Of a stretch of 64,000 bases of DNA, positions 1 to 11,741 are shown piece after piece. Below the pieces are notes generated by a model. It saw only the letters and a program-made list of their open reading frames with translations, did no database searches and was not told the DNA's origin. This DNA is from Gammaproteobacteria bacterium (GTDB taxonomy: Bacteria; Pseudomonadota; Gammaproteobacteria; JAJDOJ01), in the NCBI GenBank assembly GCA_026984215.1, contig JALSSO010000008.1, forward strand, positions 1-64,000, given 5' to 3'. The position numbers and the translations under genes were made by a program. Every line of letters starts with the position of its first letter. Position 1 is the stretch's first letter.

Positions 1-26
1 AGGTAGCCTATAGGTAGCCCCGACGC

Positions 27-52
27 AAAAACGCCCCGAACTGTCCGGGGCG
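27..52 (-). terminator. Rho-independent terminator of tRNA-Phe
   Basis: On the minus strand a perfect 7-bp stem (CGCCCCG/CGGGGCG, seven-base loop) is followed directly by TTTTT. It begins about 29 nt beyond the CCA end of tRNA-Phe, which fits termination of a monocistronic tRNA transcript. Confidence 0.8.
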
Positions 53-80
53 CAGAATCTCACAACTCATTGATTTTAAA

Positions 81-156
81 TGGTGGCCAGGGACAGAATC
101 GAACTGCCGACACGGGGATTTTCAGTCCCCTGCTCTACCAACTGAGCTACCTGGCC
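81..156 (-). tRNA. tRNA-Phe (anticodon GAA)
   Basis: Read on the minus strand, the 76-nt gene starts GGCCAGG and ends CCTGGCC-A-CCA, so the 7-bp acceptor stem pairs fully and the CCA end is encoded. The D-arm contains AGCTCAGTTGGTAGAGC. The anticodon loop CTGAAAA gives GAA, and the T-loop contains TTCGATT. It is a single tRNA with its own promoter (172-200) and terminator (27-52). Confidence 0.97.
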
Positions 157-171
157 GAAAGGGGATTGCAG

Positions 172-200
172 ATTAAACCGGCTCGGGACGACGGCGTCAA
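172..200 (-). promoter_or_regulatory. Sigma-70 promoter of tRNA-Phe
   Basis: On the minus strand, TTGACG (200-195), a 17-bp spacer and TTTAAT (177-172) form a near-consensus promoter. The expected start near 165 lies just upstream of the mature tRNA 5' end at 156. Confidence 0.75.
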
Positions 201-253
201 GCGATGTCATGGTATCCTTGGCGGTCATTCCTGTCTGCGCCGGTCGTCTCGCC

Positions 254-1324
254 ATGGCATCCCATTCCCGCGCCCCCGATCAGTACCGTTTGATGCCCAC
301 CCGCCTCCAGGAGCGGTTGCCCGACGGCACCACGCGATGCAACCTGTGTTTGTGGCGTTGCCGGATCAAGCATGGCCAGCGCGGCTTTTGCCAGGCCCAC
401 GTCAATCGCGAGGGCACGCTGTACAACCTGTCCTACGGCATTCTGTCTTCCATCGGGGTGGGACCCATCGAGGAGAAGCCGGTGAAACACTATCGCCCCG
501 GCACGCGGGTGATGTCGGTGGGCAGTTACGGATGCAGTTTCCGCTGCGGAGGCTGCCACAATCTCGAGATCTCGTGGGGGGTGACGGCCCTGGACGAGCT
601 CGCCCGCGGCCAGTCCACCGCGGCTTACGTGACGCCGAGGCGGCTGGTGGAGGCTGCCCGGCGCCACGGCGTGCAAGGCCTTGCCTTCACCTATTCGGAA
701 CCGGCCGTGTGGCTGGAATACGTCATGGACGTCTCCGAAGCCGCCCACGAGGCCGGGCTCTACACCGTGTTCGTCTCCAACAGTTTCGTAACCGACGAGT
801 CCCTGGCGCTGTTGGAGGATCGCGTGGACGTGTTGTGCTCGGACATCAAGAGCTTGTCCGACGACTTCTACCGCCGGATCTGCGGCAAGGCGGACGTGGA
901 CACCGTGCTCTCGTCCATCGAGCAGGCGCACCGCCTCGGGATTCACGTGGAAACCCGCACCAATGTGATCCCCACCCTGAACGATGACCCGGAAATGCTC
1001 CAGGGGATCGCCCGTTGGATCCACGACCACCTGGGCGCCGATAGTCCTTGGCACATTACCCGTTTCTTCCCGGCCTACAAGCTGGATCATCTGCCGCCGA
1101 CCCCTTCGGAGATCCTGTGGCGCGCCCATGACCTGGCCCGCGCCGTGGGGCTACGCAATGTGTATGTCTACGACGACAAGGGCTGCGACTGCGCCCAGGA
1201 GAACCGTCCCGTCGCCGACTGGCTGAGCGAGGATCCCACCGTGCTGCATCAAGTGAAGAAATGCTCGGCCAGCTGCTGCGGGGAACAGGGTGTGCTGCTG
1301 AAGAAATACGAGCGGGAGCTCTGA
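254..1324 (+). CDS. amrS: AmmeMemoRadiSam-type radical SAM protein (AmrS-like)
   Basis: Radical SAM protein of the AmrS/PflA-like family. An N-terminal Cys-rich stretch (RCNLCLWRCRI, GQRGFC) precedes the SAM-cluster motif GCSFRCGGCHN, the CxxxCxxC that binds the [4Fe-4S] cluster. The TIM-barrel part follows (TYSEP, VSNSF, RTNVIPTLND), and the C-terminus carries extra cysteines (KGCDCAQE, KCSASCCG). In other genomes the family neighbours AMMECR1 and MEMO proteins and its substrate is uncertain; neither partner is in this window. The start is unclear: ATGs at 209, 254 and 293 are in frame, none with a good ribosome site. The family-conserved region begins near the 293 codon. The family call is firm, the function is not. 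Confidence 0.85.
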   Translation: MASHSRAPDQYRLMPTRLQERLPDGTTRCNLCLWRCRIKHGQRGFCQAHVNREGTLYNLSYGILSSIGVGPIEEKPVKHYRPGTRVMSVGSYGCSFRCGGCHNLEISWGVTALDELARGQSTAAYVTPRRLVEAARRHGVQGLAFTYSEPAVWLEYVMDVSEAAHEAGLYTVFVSNSFVTDESLALLEDRVDVLCSDIKSLSDDFYRRICGKADVDTVLSSIEQAHRLGIHVETRTNVIPTLNDDPEMLQGIARWIHDHLGADSPWHITRFFPAYKLDHLPPTPSEILWRAHDLARAVGLRNVYVYDDKGCDCAQENRPVADWLSEDPTVLHQVKKCSASCCGEQGVLLKKYEREL

Positions 1325-1330
1325 GGACGC

Positions 1331-4303
<2,973 letters not shown>

Positions 4304-4306
4304 CCC

Positions 4307-5233
4307 TCAGGCCTCCCCCCGTGAGGCGGCCGCGCTCTTGGCCAGCTCGGCGATACCGGCGATGGATCCGATGACGCTGCCCGCCTCCAGGGGCATGAGC
4401 ACGACTTTCTCGTTGTCGGCGCCGGCAATGGATTGCAGGGCCTCGATGTATTTCTGCGCCACGAAGTAATTGACCGCCTGTACATCCCCCTTGGCGATGG
4501 CCTGGGAGACCATGTGCGTGGCCTTGGCCTCCGCCTCGGCCTCGCGCTCGCGGGCCTCCGCGTCGCGGAAGGCGGCCTCGCGACGGCCCTCCGCCTCCAG
4601 GATCTGCGCCTGTTTCTGGCCCTCGGCCTTGAGGATCTCCGACTGGCGCTGCCCCTCGGCCTCCAGGATGGTGGCGCGTTTCTCGCGCTCGGCCTTCATC
4701 TGCCGGGCCATGGCGTCCACCAGATCGCGCGGCGGCTGGATCTCCTTGATCTCCACGCGGGTGATCTTCACCCCCCAGGGGTTGGTGGCCGCATCCACCA
4801 CCGCCAGCAATTGCGCATTGATCTTGTCGCGCTGGGACAGCAACTCGTCCAGGTCCATGCTGCCCATCACGGTGCGGATATTGGTCATGGTGAGGTTGAC
4901 GATGGCCCGGTGTAGATCGGTCACCTCGTAGGCCGCCTTGGCGGCGTCCAGCACTTGGTAGAAGACCACCCCGTCCACGGTGACCATCGCGTTGTCGCGA
5001 GTGATGACCTCCTGGCTCGGGATGTCCAGCACCGACTCCATCATGTTGAGCTTTTTGCCGATGCGCTGCACGAAGGGTACGATGACATGCAACCCGGGCG
5101 GGAGGGTACGCTGATAGCGTCCGAACTGCTCCACCGTCCATTCGTAGCCCTGGGGCACCGACTTCACGCCAAGCGCCACGGCCACCACGGCCAGGGCCAG
5201 CAGGACCACTGCGAAAACGGCAAAACCTTCCAT
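4307..5233 (-). CDS. qmcA: Stomatin-like SPFH/Band 7 protein (QmcA type)
   Basis: 308-aa membrane-anchored scaffold protein. One N-terminal transmembrane helix ([20 protein letters not shown]) precedes the SPFH domain ([47 protein letters not shown]). A long Ala/Glu-rich coiled coil follows ([15 protein letters not shown] and similar repeats). Start chosen at 5233: GGGGAA lies ahead of ATG and the protein then begins at the membrane helix; the reading frame stays open upstream but without family similarity. Partner of the NfeD gene. Confidence 0.93.
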   Translation of the reverse strand: MEGFAVFAVVLLALAVVAVALGVKSVPQGYEWTVEQFGRYQRTLPPGLHVIVPFVQRIGKKLNMMESVLDIPSQEVITRDNAMVTVDGVVFYQVLDAAKAAYEVTDLHRAIVNLTMTNIRTVMGSMDLDELLSQRDKINAQLLAVVDAATNPWGVKITRVEIKEIQPPRDLVDAMARQMKAEREKRATILEAEGQRQSEILKAEGQKQAQILEAEGRREAAFRDAEAREREAEAEAKATHMVSQAIAKGDVQAVNYFVAQKYIEALQSIAGADNEKVVLMPLEAGSVIGSIAGIAELAKSAAASRGEA

Positions 5234-5282
5234 CCGGCATTCCCCCTTCGATTCGTTGTGCCAACGGGATACGGCACGCAGT

Positions 5283-5885
5283 CTAACCGGCCCGCGCCCT
5301 TCCCGGAACGCCCTTCGTCGGTTCCCCTTGCGCTTCGATGAGGTGCGCTCCCACCGCTCCGGCCTGTGTGGACCGGAGCAGGCGCCAGCGTGGCGGCAGC
5401 GCCGGCAACGGCGCCGTGGCGGGGAGTTCGGCGTAGACCCATGCCGGGGCATTCAATGCCGCCGGCAACAGGCGGAACACCGGCTCCAGCAGGCCCGACC
5501 CATACGGTGGGTCCAGAAACACGACATCGAACGGGCCCGCGCGGCCCTCGCGCAAGAAACGCAAGCCATCGGACCGGACCACCCGTATGCAGGCCCCTGG
5601 CAGGAGCGAGACGATCTCGCGCAGGTGGCGTGCCAGGGGCGCGCTGCGTTCCACCAACACCACCTCGGCCGCTCCCCGGGAGGCCGCCTCCAGACCCAAC
5701 GCCCCGGAGCCTGCGAACAGGTCCAGACAGCGCGTCCCGGCCAGACGGCCCTGCAACCAGTTGAACAGGGTCTCGCGCACCCGGTCCGGGGTCGGGCGCA
5801 ATCCCGCGGCGGCCGGCACCGGCAAGCGGCGGCCACGCCAGTGCCCGCCGATGAGTCGGATCCCGCCCTTATTCCGCCCGGCCAC
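5283..5885 (-). CDS. rsmD: 16S rRNA (guanine966-N2)-methyltransferase
   Basis: 200-aa SAM-dependent RNA methyltransferase that modifies G966 of 16S rRNA in the assembled 30S subunit. Signatures are [31 protein letters not shown], the SAM loop [19 protein letters not shown] and the catalytic FLDPPYG. The GTG start overlaps the end of the upstream M16 peptidase gene by 17 nt, so the three genes are probably co-transcribed. In many gammaproteobacteria rsmD lies next to ftsYEX; here the M16 pair sits between them. Confidence 0.95.
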   Translation of the reverse strand: MAGRNKGGIRLIGGHWRGRRLPVPAAAGLRPTPDRVRETLFNWLQGRLAGTRCLDLFAGSGALGLEAASRGAAEVVLVERSAPLARHLREIVSLLPGACIRVVRSDGLRFLREGRAGPFDVVFLDPPYGSGLLEPVFRLLPAALNAPAWVYAELPATAPLPALPPRWRLLRSTQAGAVGAHLIEAQGEPTKGVPGRARAG

Positions 5886-7176
5886 CGACGATCACGGTCA
5901 CCATGCGATCGAGATCGAGGTGCCCGGCGAAGGCCTGCCGGATGTCCGCCACCGTGACCGCCTCGATCCGTTTGGGGAAGGTCTCCAGATAGTCCAGCGG
6001 CAGGCCATAGAAACCGATCACGGCCAGGTAGGCGATGCGTTCGGCGTTGCTGTCGAAGCGCAACGGCCAACCGCCGGTGATGTTGTCGCGCGCGGCCTCC
6101 AGTTCGCGTTCCGTCGGGCCGTCCCGCATGAATCCCCGGAGCACCTCGCGGGCCACCCCCACGGCCTGCCGTGCCTGATCGGTGCGGGTCTGCAGACCGA
6201 TGAAGAACGGCCCCTTCGCGCGCAGGGGCGAAAAGGCGCTGTAGACGCTGTAGGAAAGCCCCCGTTCCACGCGCACCGCCTTCACGAGTCGGGCGCTGAA
6301 TCCACCACCGCCCAGGATGTGATTGCCCAAGTACAGCGTGGGCCACTGCGGGTCGCCCCGCGCCACCGCCGGCTGGCCGATGAACACGTGCGCTTGGGTC
6401 GAGGGGAATGGAATCCGGATGGTTTTGGCTCCCTCGATCTTCGGCACCGGGGGCAGGGCCGGCGCCCGCTCGCCCGGCGCCAGGCCCCGGGAAAAGCGCG
6501 CGGCCAGCCGCTCGGCGGCGGCCCGATCCAGGTCGCCCACGATGGCGAGCACTGCGTTACGGGCCCCATAGTAGCGCCGGTAGAATCCGCGCACTTCGGC
6601 CCGCGTGATCCGCGCCACGCTTCGCTCGGTGCCGAGCACCGGGGAGGCATAGGGATGCCCGCCGTACAAGGCCCGATAAAACGCCTTGCTGGCTACGGCC
6701 CCCGGGCGCTGCTTCTCCTCCTCCAGCGCCACCAGGGTCTGCCGCTTCATGCGCGCCAGCGAACCTTCGGGAAAGTCCGGACGGGTCAAGACCGTAAGGA
6801 ACGTGTCCAGGGCCGGGCCGGAGAACGCCGCATCGGCGAGCGTGCGCAGGCTGAACTGCGCCATGTCGCGCCCCACCGAGGCGCTGTAGGTCGCTCCCAC
6901 CCCGTCGAAGGCGGCGGCGATGGCATCGGCGTCGAGCCCGCCGGCCCCTTCGTCCAGCATGCCGCCGGTGAGCCGCGCGAGCCCTGGATGGTCACCGTCG
7001 CGGGCGCTGCCGGCGTCGAAGGCGAGGTTGACATCGAGCAAGGGCAGTTCGTGGGCCGGGGAGAAATACACGCGCAGTCCTTCTTCCGTGACCCAGTGCT
7101 GAATCTTCGGAGCGGCCGAGGCCAACGCACCGTGCAGCCCCACCACACACAGGACCCAACGCAGGAGACGGATCAT
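5869..7176 (-). CDS. M16 family peptidase-like protein, catalytically inactive subunit
   Basis: 435-aa exported protein of the pitrilysin/M16 superfamily. An N-terminal signal peptide (LLRWVLCVVGLHGALASA) is followed by two M16 halves. Where an active enzyme has HxxEH, this one reads LARLTGGML, so the zinc ligands are gone. It keeps the substrate-clasp features (LSYSVYSAF near residue 310). M16 enzymes often work as a heterodimer of an active HxxEH subunit and an inactive subunit; the gene just upstream, overlapping by ATGA, encodes the active one. Probably a periplasmic heterodimer. Confidence 0.88.
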   Translation of the reverse strand: MIRLLRWVLCVVGLHGALASAAPKIQHWVTEEGLRVYFSPAHELPLLDVNLAFDAGSARDGDHPGLARLTGGMLDEGAGGLDADAIAAAFDGVGATYSASVGRDMAQFSLRTLADAAFSGPALDTFLTVLTRPDFPEGSLARMKRQTLVALEEEKQRPGAVASKAFYRALYGGHPYASPVLGTERSVARITRAEVRGFYRRYYGARNAVLAIVGDLDRAAAERLAARFSRGLAPGERAPALPPVPKIEGAKTIRIPFPSTQAHVFIGQPAVARGDPQWPTLYLGNHILGGGGFSARLVKAVRVERGLSYSVYSAFSPLRAKGPFFIGLQTRTDQARQAVGVAREVLRGFMRDGPTERELEAARDNITGGWPLRFDSNAERIAYLAVIGFYGLPLDYLETFPKRIEAVTVADIRQAFAGHLDLDRMVTVIVGGRAE

Positions 7177-8558
7177 CGCACCGCCTCCCCGGCGCCGGCA
7201 GCGGCCTGCACCGGCCGGGCGGGACCTCCGATGGGCAGGGGTTCCACCACCACCACGGAACGGCGCTCGGGTACCAAATACTTGCGAGCCACGGCCTGGA
7301 CCTGTTCCGGGGTGACCGCCTGAATGCGCGCCACGTATTCGTTCAGCACCCGCCAGCCCAGCCCGATGGTCTCCGCCGCACCGATCAGGCTGGCCTGACG
7401 GCTGATGGAATCGCGGCTGTAGATCTCGGCCGCCACCACCTGGGCCTTGACCCGCTCCAGTTCATCCGGATCGACGGGCGCCTCGCGCAGGGCCCGGATC
7501 TCACCCAGCAGCGCCTGCTCCAGCTCCGCCACACCGTGCCCCTCGGCTGGAACCCCGTCGATCAGGAACAACCCGTCGTAACGCCCGTAGGTGTTGTAGC
7601 CGGTGCCGGCGCTGGCGGCCACTTCGGCGCCGCGCACCAGGCGGCGGGCCAGCCGCGCGCTCTGACCGCCGTCGAGGAGGTTGGAGATCACGTCCAGCAC
7701 ATAGGGCTCGGCGTCATCCTCTCCCTGCCCGAGGGACGGTGTGCGATAGCCCATCACCAGGTACGGCAGGCGCGCGGGCGCGCGCACCACCGCACGCCGC
7801 GGGCCGCGCGGAGGCACCGCAGCCACCACCCGGCGCTGCGGCGGACGGTGCGCGGGAACCCGGCCGAAATGCTTCTCGGCCAGGGCCCGGATCGCGGCTG
7901 GATCCACGTCGCCCACCACCACCAGGCGCGCATTGGCCGGACTGTACCAGCGCGCGTACCAGTCCTTGAGATCGGGCAGTGTCAGACCCTCGAGATCGCC
8001 CATCCAGCCGATGATGGGATGTCCGTAAGGGACGTTGTCGAAGGCCAGGGCGTACAACGTCTCCAGGGCCAGGGCCTCGGGGCGGTCTTCGGTGCGCATG
8101 CGCCGCTCCTCCATGACCACGCGCCGCTCTTTTTCGAAGTCCGCCTCGCGCATCAGCAGGTTGCGCATGCGGTCGGCCTCGAGCTCGAAGGCGATCTCCA
8201 GGCGGCCTTGTTCCAAAAGCTCGTAATACACGGTGTAGTCACGGCTGGTGAAGGCGTTCTCCTCGCCTCCGTTGGCGTCGATGAGCTCGAAGAACCGGTT
8301 TCCGGGATACCGCTCGGTGCCCTTGAACATCATGTGTTCGAGGACGTGGGAGATACCCGTCAGGCCCGGCGACTCGTCGGCCGAACCCACTTTGTACCAG
8401 ACCTGCAGGATCGCCACCGGCGCCCGGTGATCCTCCCGCACGAACAGCCGGATACCGTTGGAGAGCGTGAACTCGTGGACGCGGAAGGGGTCCACCAGAC
8501 CCGCCGGAGCCAGAGGGGCCCAAAGCAGGGAGACGATGGAGAACAGGCGTATGAGCAT
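7173..8558 (-). CDS. M16 family zinc metallopeptidase, active subunit
   Basis: 461-aa exported zinc protease. After a signal sequence (LIRLFSIVSLLWAPLAPAG) the inverted zinc motif HVLEH is at residues 71-75, in the context GLTGISHVLEHMMFKGTERY, with downstream Glu residues in YYELLEQGRLEIAFELEADR. Start chosen at the ATG at 8558 because the signal peptide begins there; the frame is open upstream only as shadow of ftsY. It overlaps the inactive partner by ATGA and is divergent from ftsY. The substrate is unknown. Confidence 0.92.
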   Translation of the reverse strand: MLIRLFSIVSLLWAPLAPAGLVDPFRVHEFTLSNGIRLFVREDHRAPVAILQVWYKVGSADESPGLTGISHVLEHMMFKGTERYPGNRFFELIDANGGEENAFTSRDYTVYYELLEQGRLEIAFELEADRMRNLLMREADFEKERRVVMEERRMRTEDRPEALALETLYALAFDNVPYGHPIIGWMGDLEGLTLPDLKDWYARWYSPANARLVVVGDVDPAAIRALAEKHFGRVPAHRPPQRRVVAAVPPRGPRRAVVRAPARLPYLVMGYRTPSLGQGEDDAEPYVLDVISNLLDGGQSARLARRLVRGAEVAASAGTGYNTYGRYDGLFLIDGVPAEGHGVAELEQALLGEIRALREAPVDPDELERVKAQVVAAEIYSRDSISRQASLIGAAETIGLGWRVLNEYVARIQAVTPEQVQAVARKYLVPERRSVVVVEPLPIGGPARPVQAAAGAGEAVR

Positions 8559-8621
8559 GGACTGCCGCAAACCTCGCGATGGTAGGATAGGGTCCGTCGT
8601 TGAGACCCGCAGGACTATGCC

Positions 8622-9608
8622 GTGTTCCGTTTCAAGAAGCAAAAGCGCCAGACCACCGCAGACCACGCACCGGGCGGAAAAGAAAAAGGCGGGCTGTTCG
8701 CGCGCCTGAAGCGCGGGCTGGCCAAGACCAGCGCCCTGCTCACACAGGACGTCACGGAGCTGTTCAAGGGTCGCATCGACGAGGCGTTGCTCGAGGAGAT
8801 CGAGACCCATCTACTGCTGGCCGACGTGGGTGTGGAGGCCACGCGCGAGCTCATCGACGACCTCCAGGGGCGCCTGCGGCGCAACGAGATGAAAGATGCC
8901 GAGGCCCTGCGCCGTGCGCTGAAGGCTCACATGGTCCGCATACTCGAGCCCGTGAACCGGCCGCTGGAGATCCCGGACGACGTGCGCCCTTTCGTGATCC
9001 TGGTCGTCGGCGTCAACGGCGTGGGCAAGACCACCACCATCGGCAAGCTGGCGCGCCACCTCCGCGACGGTGGGCTGTCGGTGATGCTCGCCGCCGGCGA
9101 TACCTTCCGCGCCGCGGCGGTGGAGCAGCTCCAGGTCTGGGGCCAGCGCAACGGGATCCCCGTGGTGGCCCAGCATACCGGGGCCGACAGCGCCTCGGTC
9201 CTCTTCGATGCCTTGCAGGCCGCCCGGGCACGCGGCGTCGACGTACTCATCGCCGACACCGCCGGCCGCCTGCACACCCAGTCGAATCTCATGGACGAGC
9301 TGCGCAAGATCCAGCGTGTGATCCGCAAACTCGATCCCTCGGCACCCCATGAGGTGCTCCTGGTGGTGGACGCCGGAACCGGTCAGAACGCGCTCGCCCA
9401 GGCCCGCCAGTTCAACGACGCGGTGGGCGTGACGGGGCTCGTGGTCACCAAGCTGGACGGTACGGCCAAGGGCGGCATCGTCTTCGCCCTGGCCCGCAGT
9501 CTGGGCATCCCCATCCGATTCGTCGGCGTGGGCGAAGGCATCGAGGACCTTCAAGTCTTCGACGCCGAGGACTTCGTGGAAGCGCTGCTCGAACCAGCGG
9601 CCGCTTGA
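8622..9608 (+). CDS. ftsY: Signal recognition particle receptor FtsY
   Basis: SRP receptor GTPase that docks ribosome-SRP complexes at the inner membrane. 328 aa with a short basic N-terminal region, the N domain (LTQDVTELFKGRIDEALLEE) and the G domain: GVNGVGKTTTIGKLA (P-loop), AADTFRAAA-type motif (AAGDTFRAAAVEQL), DTAGR, TKLDGTAKGG and the closing GVGEGIEDLQVFDAEDFV. GTG start. The acidic A domain of enterobacterial FtsY is very short here. First gene of ftsYEX. Confidence 0.97.
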   Translation: MFRFKKQKRQTTADHAPGGKEKGGLFARLKRGLAKTSALLTQDVTELFKGRIDEALLEEIETHLLLADVGVEATRELIDDLQGRLRRNEMKDAEALRRALKAHMVRILEPVNRPLEIPDDVRPFVILVVGVNGVGKTTTIGKLARHLRDGGLSVMLAAGDTFRAAAVEQLQVWGQRNGIPVVAQHTGADSASVLFDALQAARARGVDVLIADTAGRLHTQSNLMDELRKIQRVIRKLDPSAPHEVLLVVDAGTGQNALAQARQFNDAVGVTGLVVTKLDGTAKGGIVFALARSLGIPIRFVGVGEGIEDLQVFDAEDFVEALLEPAAA

Positions 9609-9620
9609 ACGACCGGGTAG

Positions 9621-10313
9621 GTGTCGCCGCCTGTCGCACGTCTCTTGATCCGGTTCGAGAACGTCACCAAACGCTACCCCACCGGCCAGGTCGGCCTGGA
9701 CGGCGTGAGCGTGTATGTGCCGCGGGGGGCCTTCCTGTTCCTCACCGGTCACTCCGGAGCGGGCAAGAGCACCTTTCTCAAGCTCATCACCCTGATCGAG
9801 CGGCCGAGCCGGGGACGGGTGATCTTCGAGGGCGATGACATCTCCCGCCTGCCACGCCGGCTGGTTCCCTACCACCGCCGGCGGCTCGGCGTGGTCTATC
9901 AGGAGCATCATCTGCTCTATGACCGCAACGTGTTCGAGAACGTGGCGCTGCCGTTGATCATCGCCGGCTACGGCCGACGGGAACGGGAACGCCGCGTGCG
10001 TGCGGCCCTGGACAAGGTCGGCCTGCTGGGCCGGGAACAGGCCATGCCCATCACACTGTCCGGAGGCGAGCAGCAACGTGTCGGGATCGCCCGGGCCGTC
10101 GTCCACAGGCCGCGCATGCTGCTCGCCGACGAGCCCACCGGCAACCTGGATCCCCAGCTGTCTGCCGAAATCATGCGTCTGTTCGAAGATTTCTCGCGCA
10201 TCGGCGTCACCGTGTTGGTGGCGAGCCACGACGCCGCGCTCATCGCCCAGATGCGGCGGCCCGTCATCCGCCTTGACCACGGGCGGCTGGTGCGCGACGA
10301 GCTCGGAAACTGA
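9621..10313 (+). CDS. ftsE: Cell division ATP-binding protein FtsE
   Basis: 230-aa ABC ATPase that with FtsX couples septal ring assembly to activation of cell wall hydrolases. Motifs: Walker A GHSGAGKST, signature LSGGEQQRVGIARA, Walker B MLLADEPTGNLD, and switch His in ASHD. GTG start 12 nt after the ftsY stop; ftsX begins 2 nt after its own stop. Confidence 0.97.
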   Translation: MSPPVARLLIRFENVTKRYPTGQVGLDGVSVYVPRGAFLFLTGHSGAGKSTFLKLITLIERPSRGRVIFEGDDISRLPRRLVPYHRRRLGVVYQEHHLLYDRNVFENVALPLIIAGYGRRERERRVRAALDKVGLLGREQAMPITLSGGEQQRVGIARAVVHRPRMLLADEPTGNLDPQLSAEIMRLFEDFSRIGVTVLVASHDAALIAQMRRPVIRLDHGRLVRDELGN

Positions 10314-10315
10314 AC

Positions 10316-11299
10316 ATGCGCAGGCTCACCGTCCCATGGCGGTCCCCCGCCGCGACCCTGCGAACCTGGGGCGCCGACCATTTACGGGTGTTGGGCTTCA
10401 CGCTGCGCCGTATGGCGCGCCAGCCCGTGGGATCGGCGCTCACCTGTGCCGTGGTGGCGCTGAGCCTGGGCCTGCCGGCCACGTTCTACACCCTGCTCGG
10501 CAATCTGCAGCGGGCCGTGGGCACGCCCCGGATCGACGCCGCCGTGACCGTCTATCTGAAGCCGGGCACGCCCCAGGCCCGTGCCCGCGCACTGGCCCAG
10601 ACACTGCGCGCATGGGACGAGGTGGACGACATCGGTTTGATCACCGCCGACCAGGCGTTGGAGGATCTCAGGGACCAGGGGATCCTCGACGATGCCCTGG
10701 AGGTGCTGGACGCCAATCCCCTGCCCCATACCCTCCTGATCACACCCACCCATACGGACCGGGATGCGCTGGTCAGACTGGAGGGGCGCCTCCGCGCCCT
10801 GCCGGCGGTGGACGCCGTGCGCCTGGAGTGGAAATGGCTCGAACGGCTGGCGGCGGCCATGGAGCTGGCCCGCCGCGCAGGGCTCGCCCTGACCGCGGCC
10901 CTGGCCATCGCCGCCCTACTGGTGATCGGCAACACCATCCGCCTGGATATCGAAAACCGGCGCGAGGAGGTGGTGGTGGCCCGGCTTCTGGGAGCCACGG
11001 ACGCCTTCGTCCGGCGGCCTTTCCTGTATGCCGGGCTGCTCTACGGCCTGTTGGGCGCGCTGGGGGCCTGGGTCATGGTCGGCGGCGTGATCCTATGGTT
11101 GAAGGGCCCGGTTTCGGATCTGGCCACTTCGTACGGCTCCGCGTTCGAGCTGCGTTTCCCCGGCGGCTCGGTGCTGTGGACCTTGGTGCTCCTTGGAGCC
11201 AGCCTCGGCGCGGGCGGGGCATGGATGGCGGTGGCCACACAGCTGCAACACAATGACCCACGCAAGCCCCGGGGGGTCGGATCGAGGCGCGTTCCGTGA
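10316..11299 (+). CDS. ftsX: Cell division protein FtsX
   Basis: 327-aa permease-like membrane partner of FtsE. The first membrane helix (residues about 35-55, SALTCAVVALSLGLPATFY) is followed by a periplasmic loop of about 110 residues and three C-terminal helices (ALTAALAIAALLVIGNTI, FLYAGLLYGLLGALGAWVMV, VLWTLVLLGASLGAGGAWMA). RREEVVVARLLGATDAFVRRPF is the conserved inner loop. In many relatives rpoH follows; here it does not. Confidence 0.96.
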   Translation: MRRLTVPWRSPAATLRTWGADHLRVLGFTLRRMARQPVGSALTCAVVALSLGLPATFYTLLGNLQRAVGTPRIDAAVTVYLKPGTPQARARALAQTLRAWDEVDDIGLITADQALEDLRDQGILDDALEVLDANPLPHTLLITPTHTDRDALVRLEGRLRALPAVDAVRLEWKWLERLAAAMELARRAGLALTAALAIAALLVIGNTIRLDIENRREEVVVARLLGATDAFVRRPFLYAGLLYGLLGALGAWVMVGGVILWLKGPVSDLATSYGSAFELRFPGGSVLWTLVLLGASLGAGGAWMAVATQLQHNDPRKPRGVGSRRVP

Positions 11300-11405
11300 C
11301 TGGTTTCATCCCGAGCCCTTTCCTGAACGCAGTAAACTCAGGGCTCGGACGATCCGGGTCCACACCCGGAGCTCGAGGAGGTTACAAGCAGCCAAGGGAC
11401 TGGCC

Positions 11406-11705
11406 ATGCACATCTGCCTACGGTCGTTCGTCGTCGCCGTCGCGCCGCCCGAGTCGGGGCGGATCGAGCCGCTCACACCCGAGTTCGCCATCCGGATGGA
11501 CGCCGAAGCGGCGCGCTCGGCCCTCCAGGAGCGTTATCCAAGCGCCCGTGTCGTGGCATTGGAAGCGCGCTACGATCTCACCTCGGTCGACGAGCTGCGT
11601 GCATACGAAGATCATGTCGCCCGCCTTTACGCCACCTGCACCATGAGCGGGGTCTGGGACGAGCTCGGTCAACACGGCGGCCCGGAGGCCGGCGCACCCA
11701 CTTGA
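11406..11705 (+). CDS. Hypothetical protein, 99 aa
   Basis: No family recognised. A soluble, mixed-charge protein (LTPEFAIRMDAEAARSALQE, VVALEARYDLTSVDELRAYE) with no signal peptide or membrane helix and a disordered tail (GQHGGPEAGAPT). ATG at 11406 with AAGGGA upstream. It stands 106 nt after ftsX, where rpoH often lies. Third-position GC looks like its neighbours', which supports it being coding. It could be an orphan or fast-evolving gene. Confidence 0.6.
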   Translation: MHICLRSFVVAVAPPESGRIEPLTPEFAIRMDAEAARSALQERYPSARVVALEARYDLTSVDELRAYEDHVARLYATCTMSGVWDELGQHGGPEAGAPT

Positions 11706-11720
11706 GAGAACACGGACGAG

Positions 11721-11739
11721 GAGGCGGCAGAGCCGCCTC
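11721..11739. terminator. Hairpin between convergent genes
   Basis: GAGGCGGC-AGA-GCCGCCTC is a perfect 8-bp stem between the stop of the 99-aa gene (+) and the stop of ctaB (-). It lacks a T-tract on either strand, so it may only be a pausing or mRNA-end hairpin. Confidence 0.4.
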
Positions 11740-11741
11740 GC

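Noticed and set aside
1-20. Direct repeat AGGTAGCC beside tRNA-Phe as an attachment site of a mobile element
   Set aside because: Only eight bases, no integrase or second copy at a distance, and no island-like genes follow.
5587-7323. 578-codon plus-strand frame over the M16 peptidase genes
   Set aside because: No family features and low-complexity His/Arg/Gly-rich product; shadow of the minus-strand peptidase genes.
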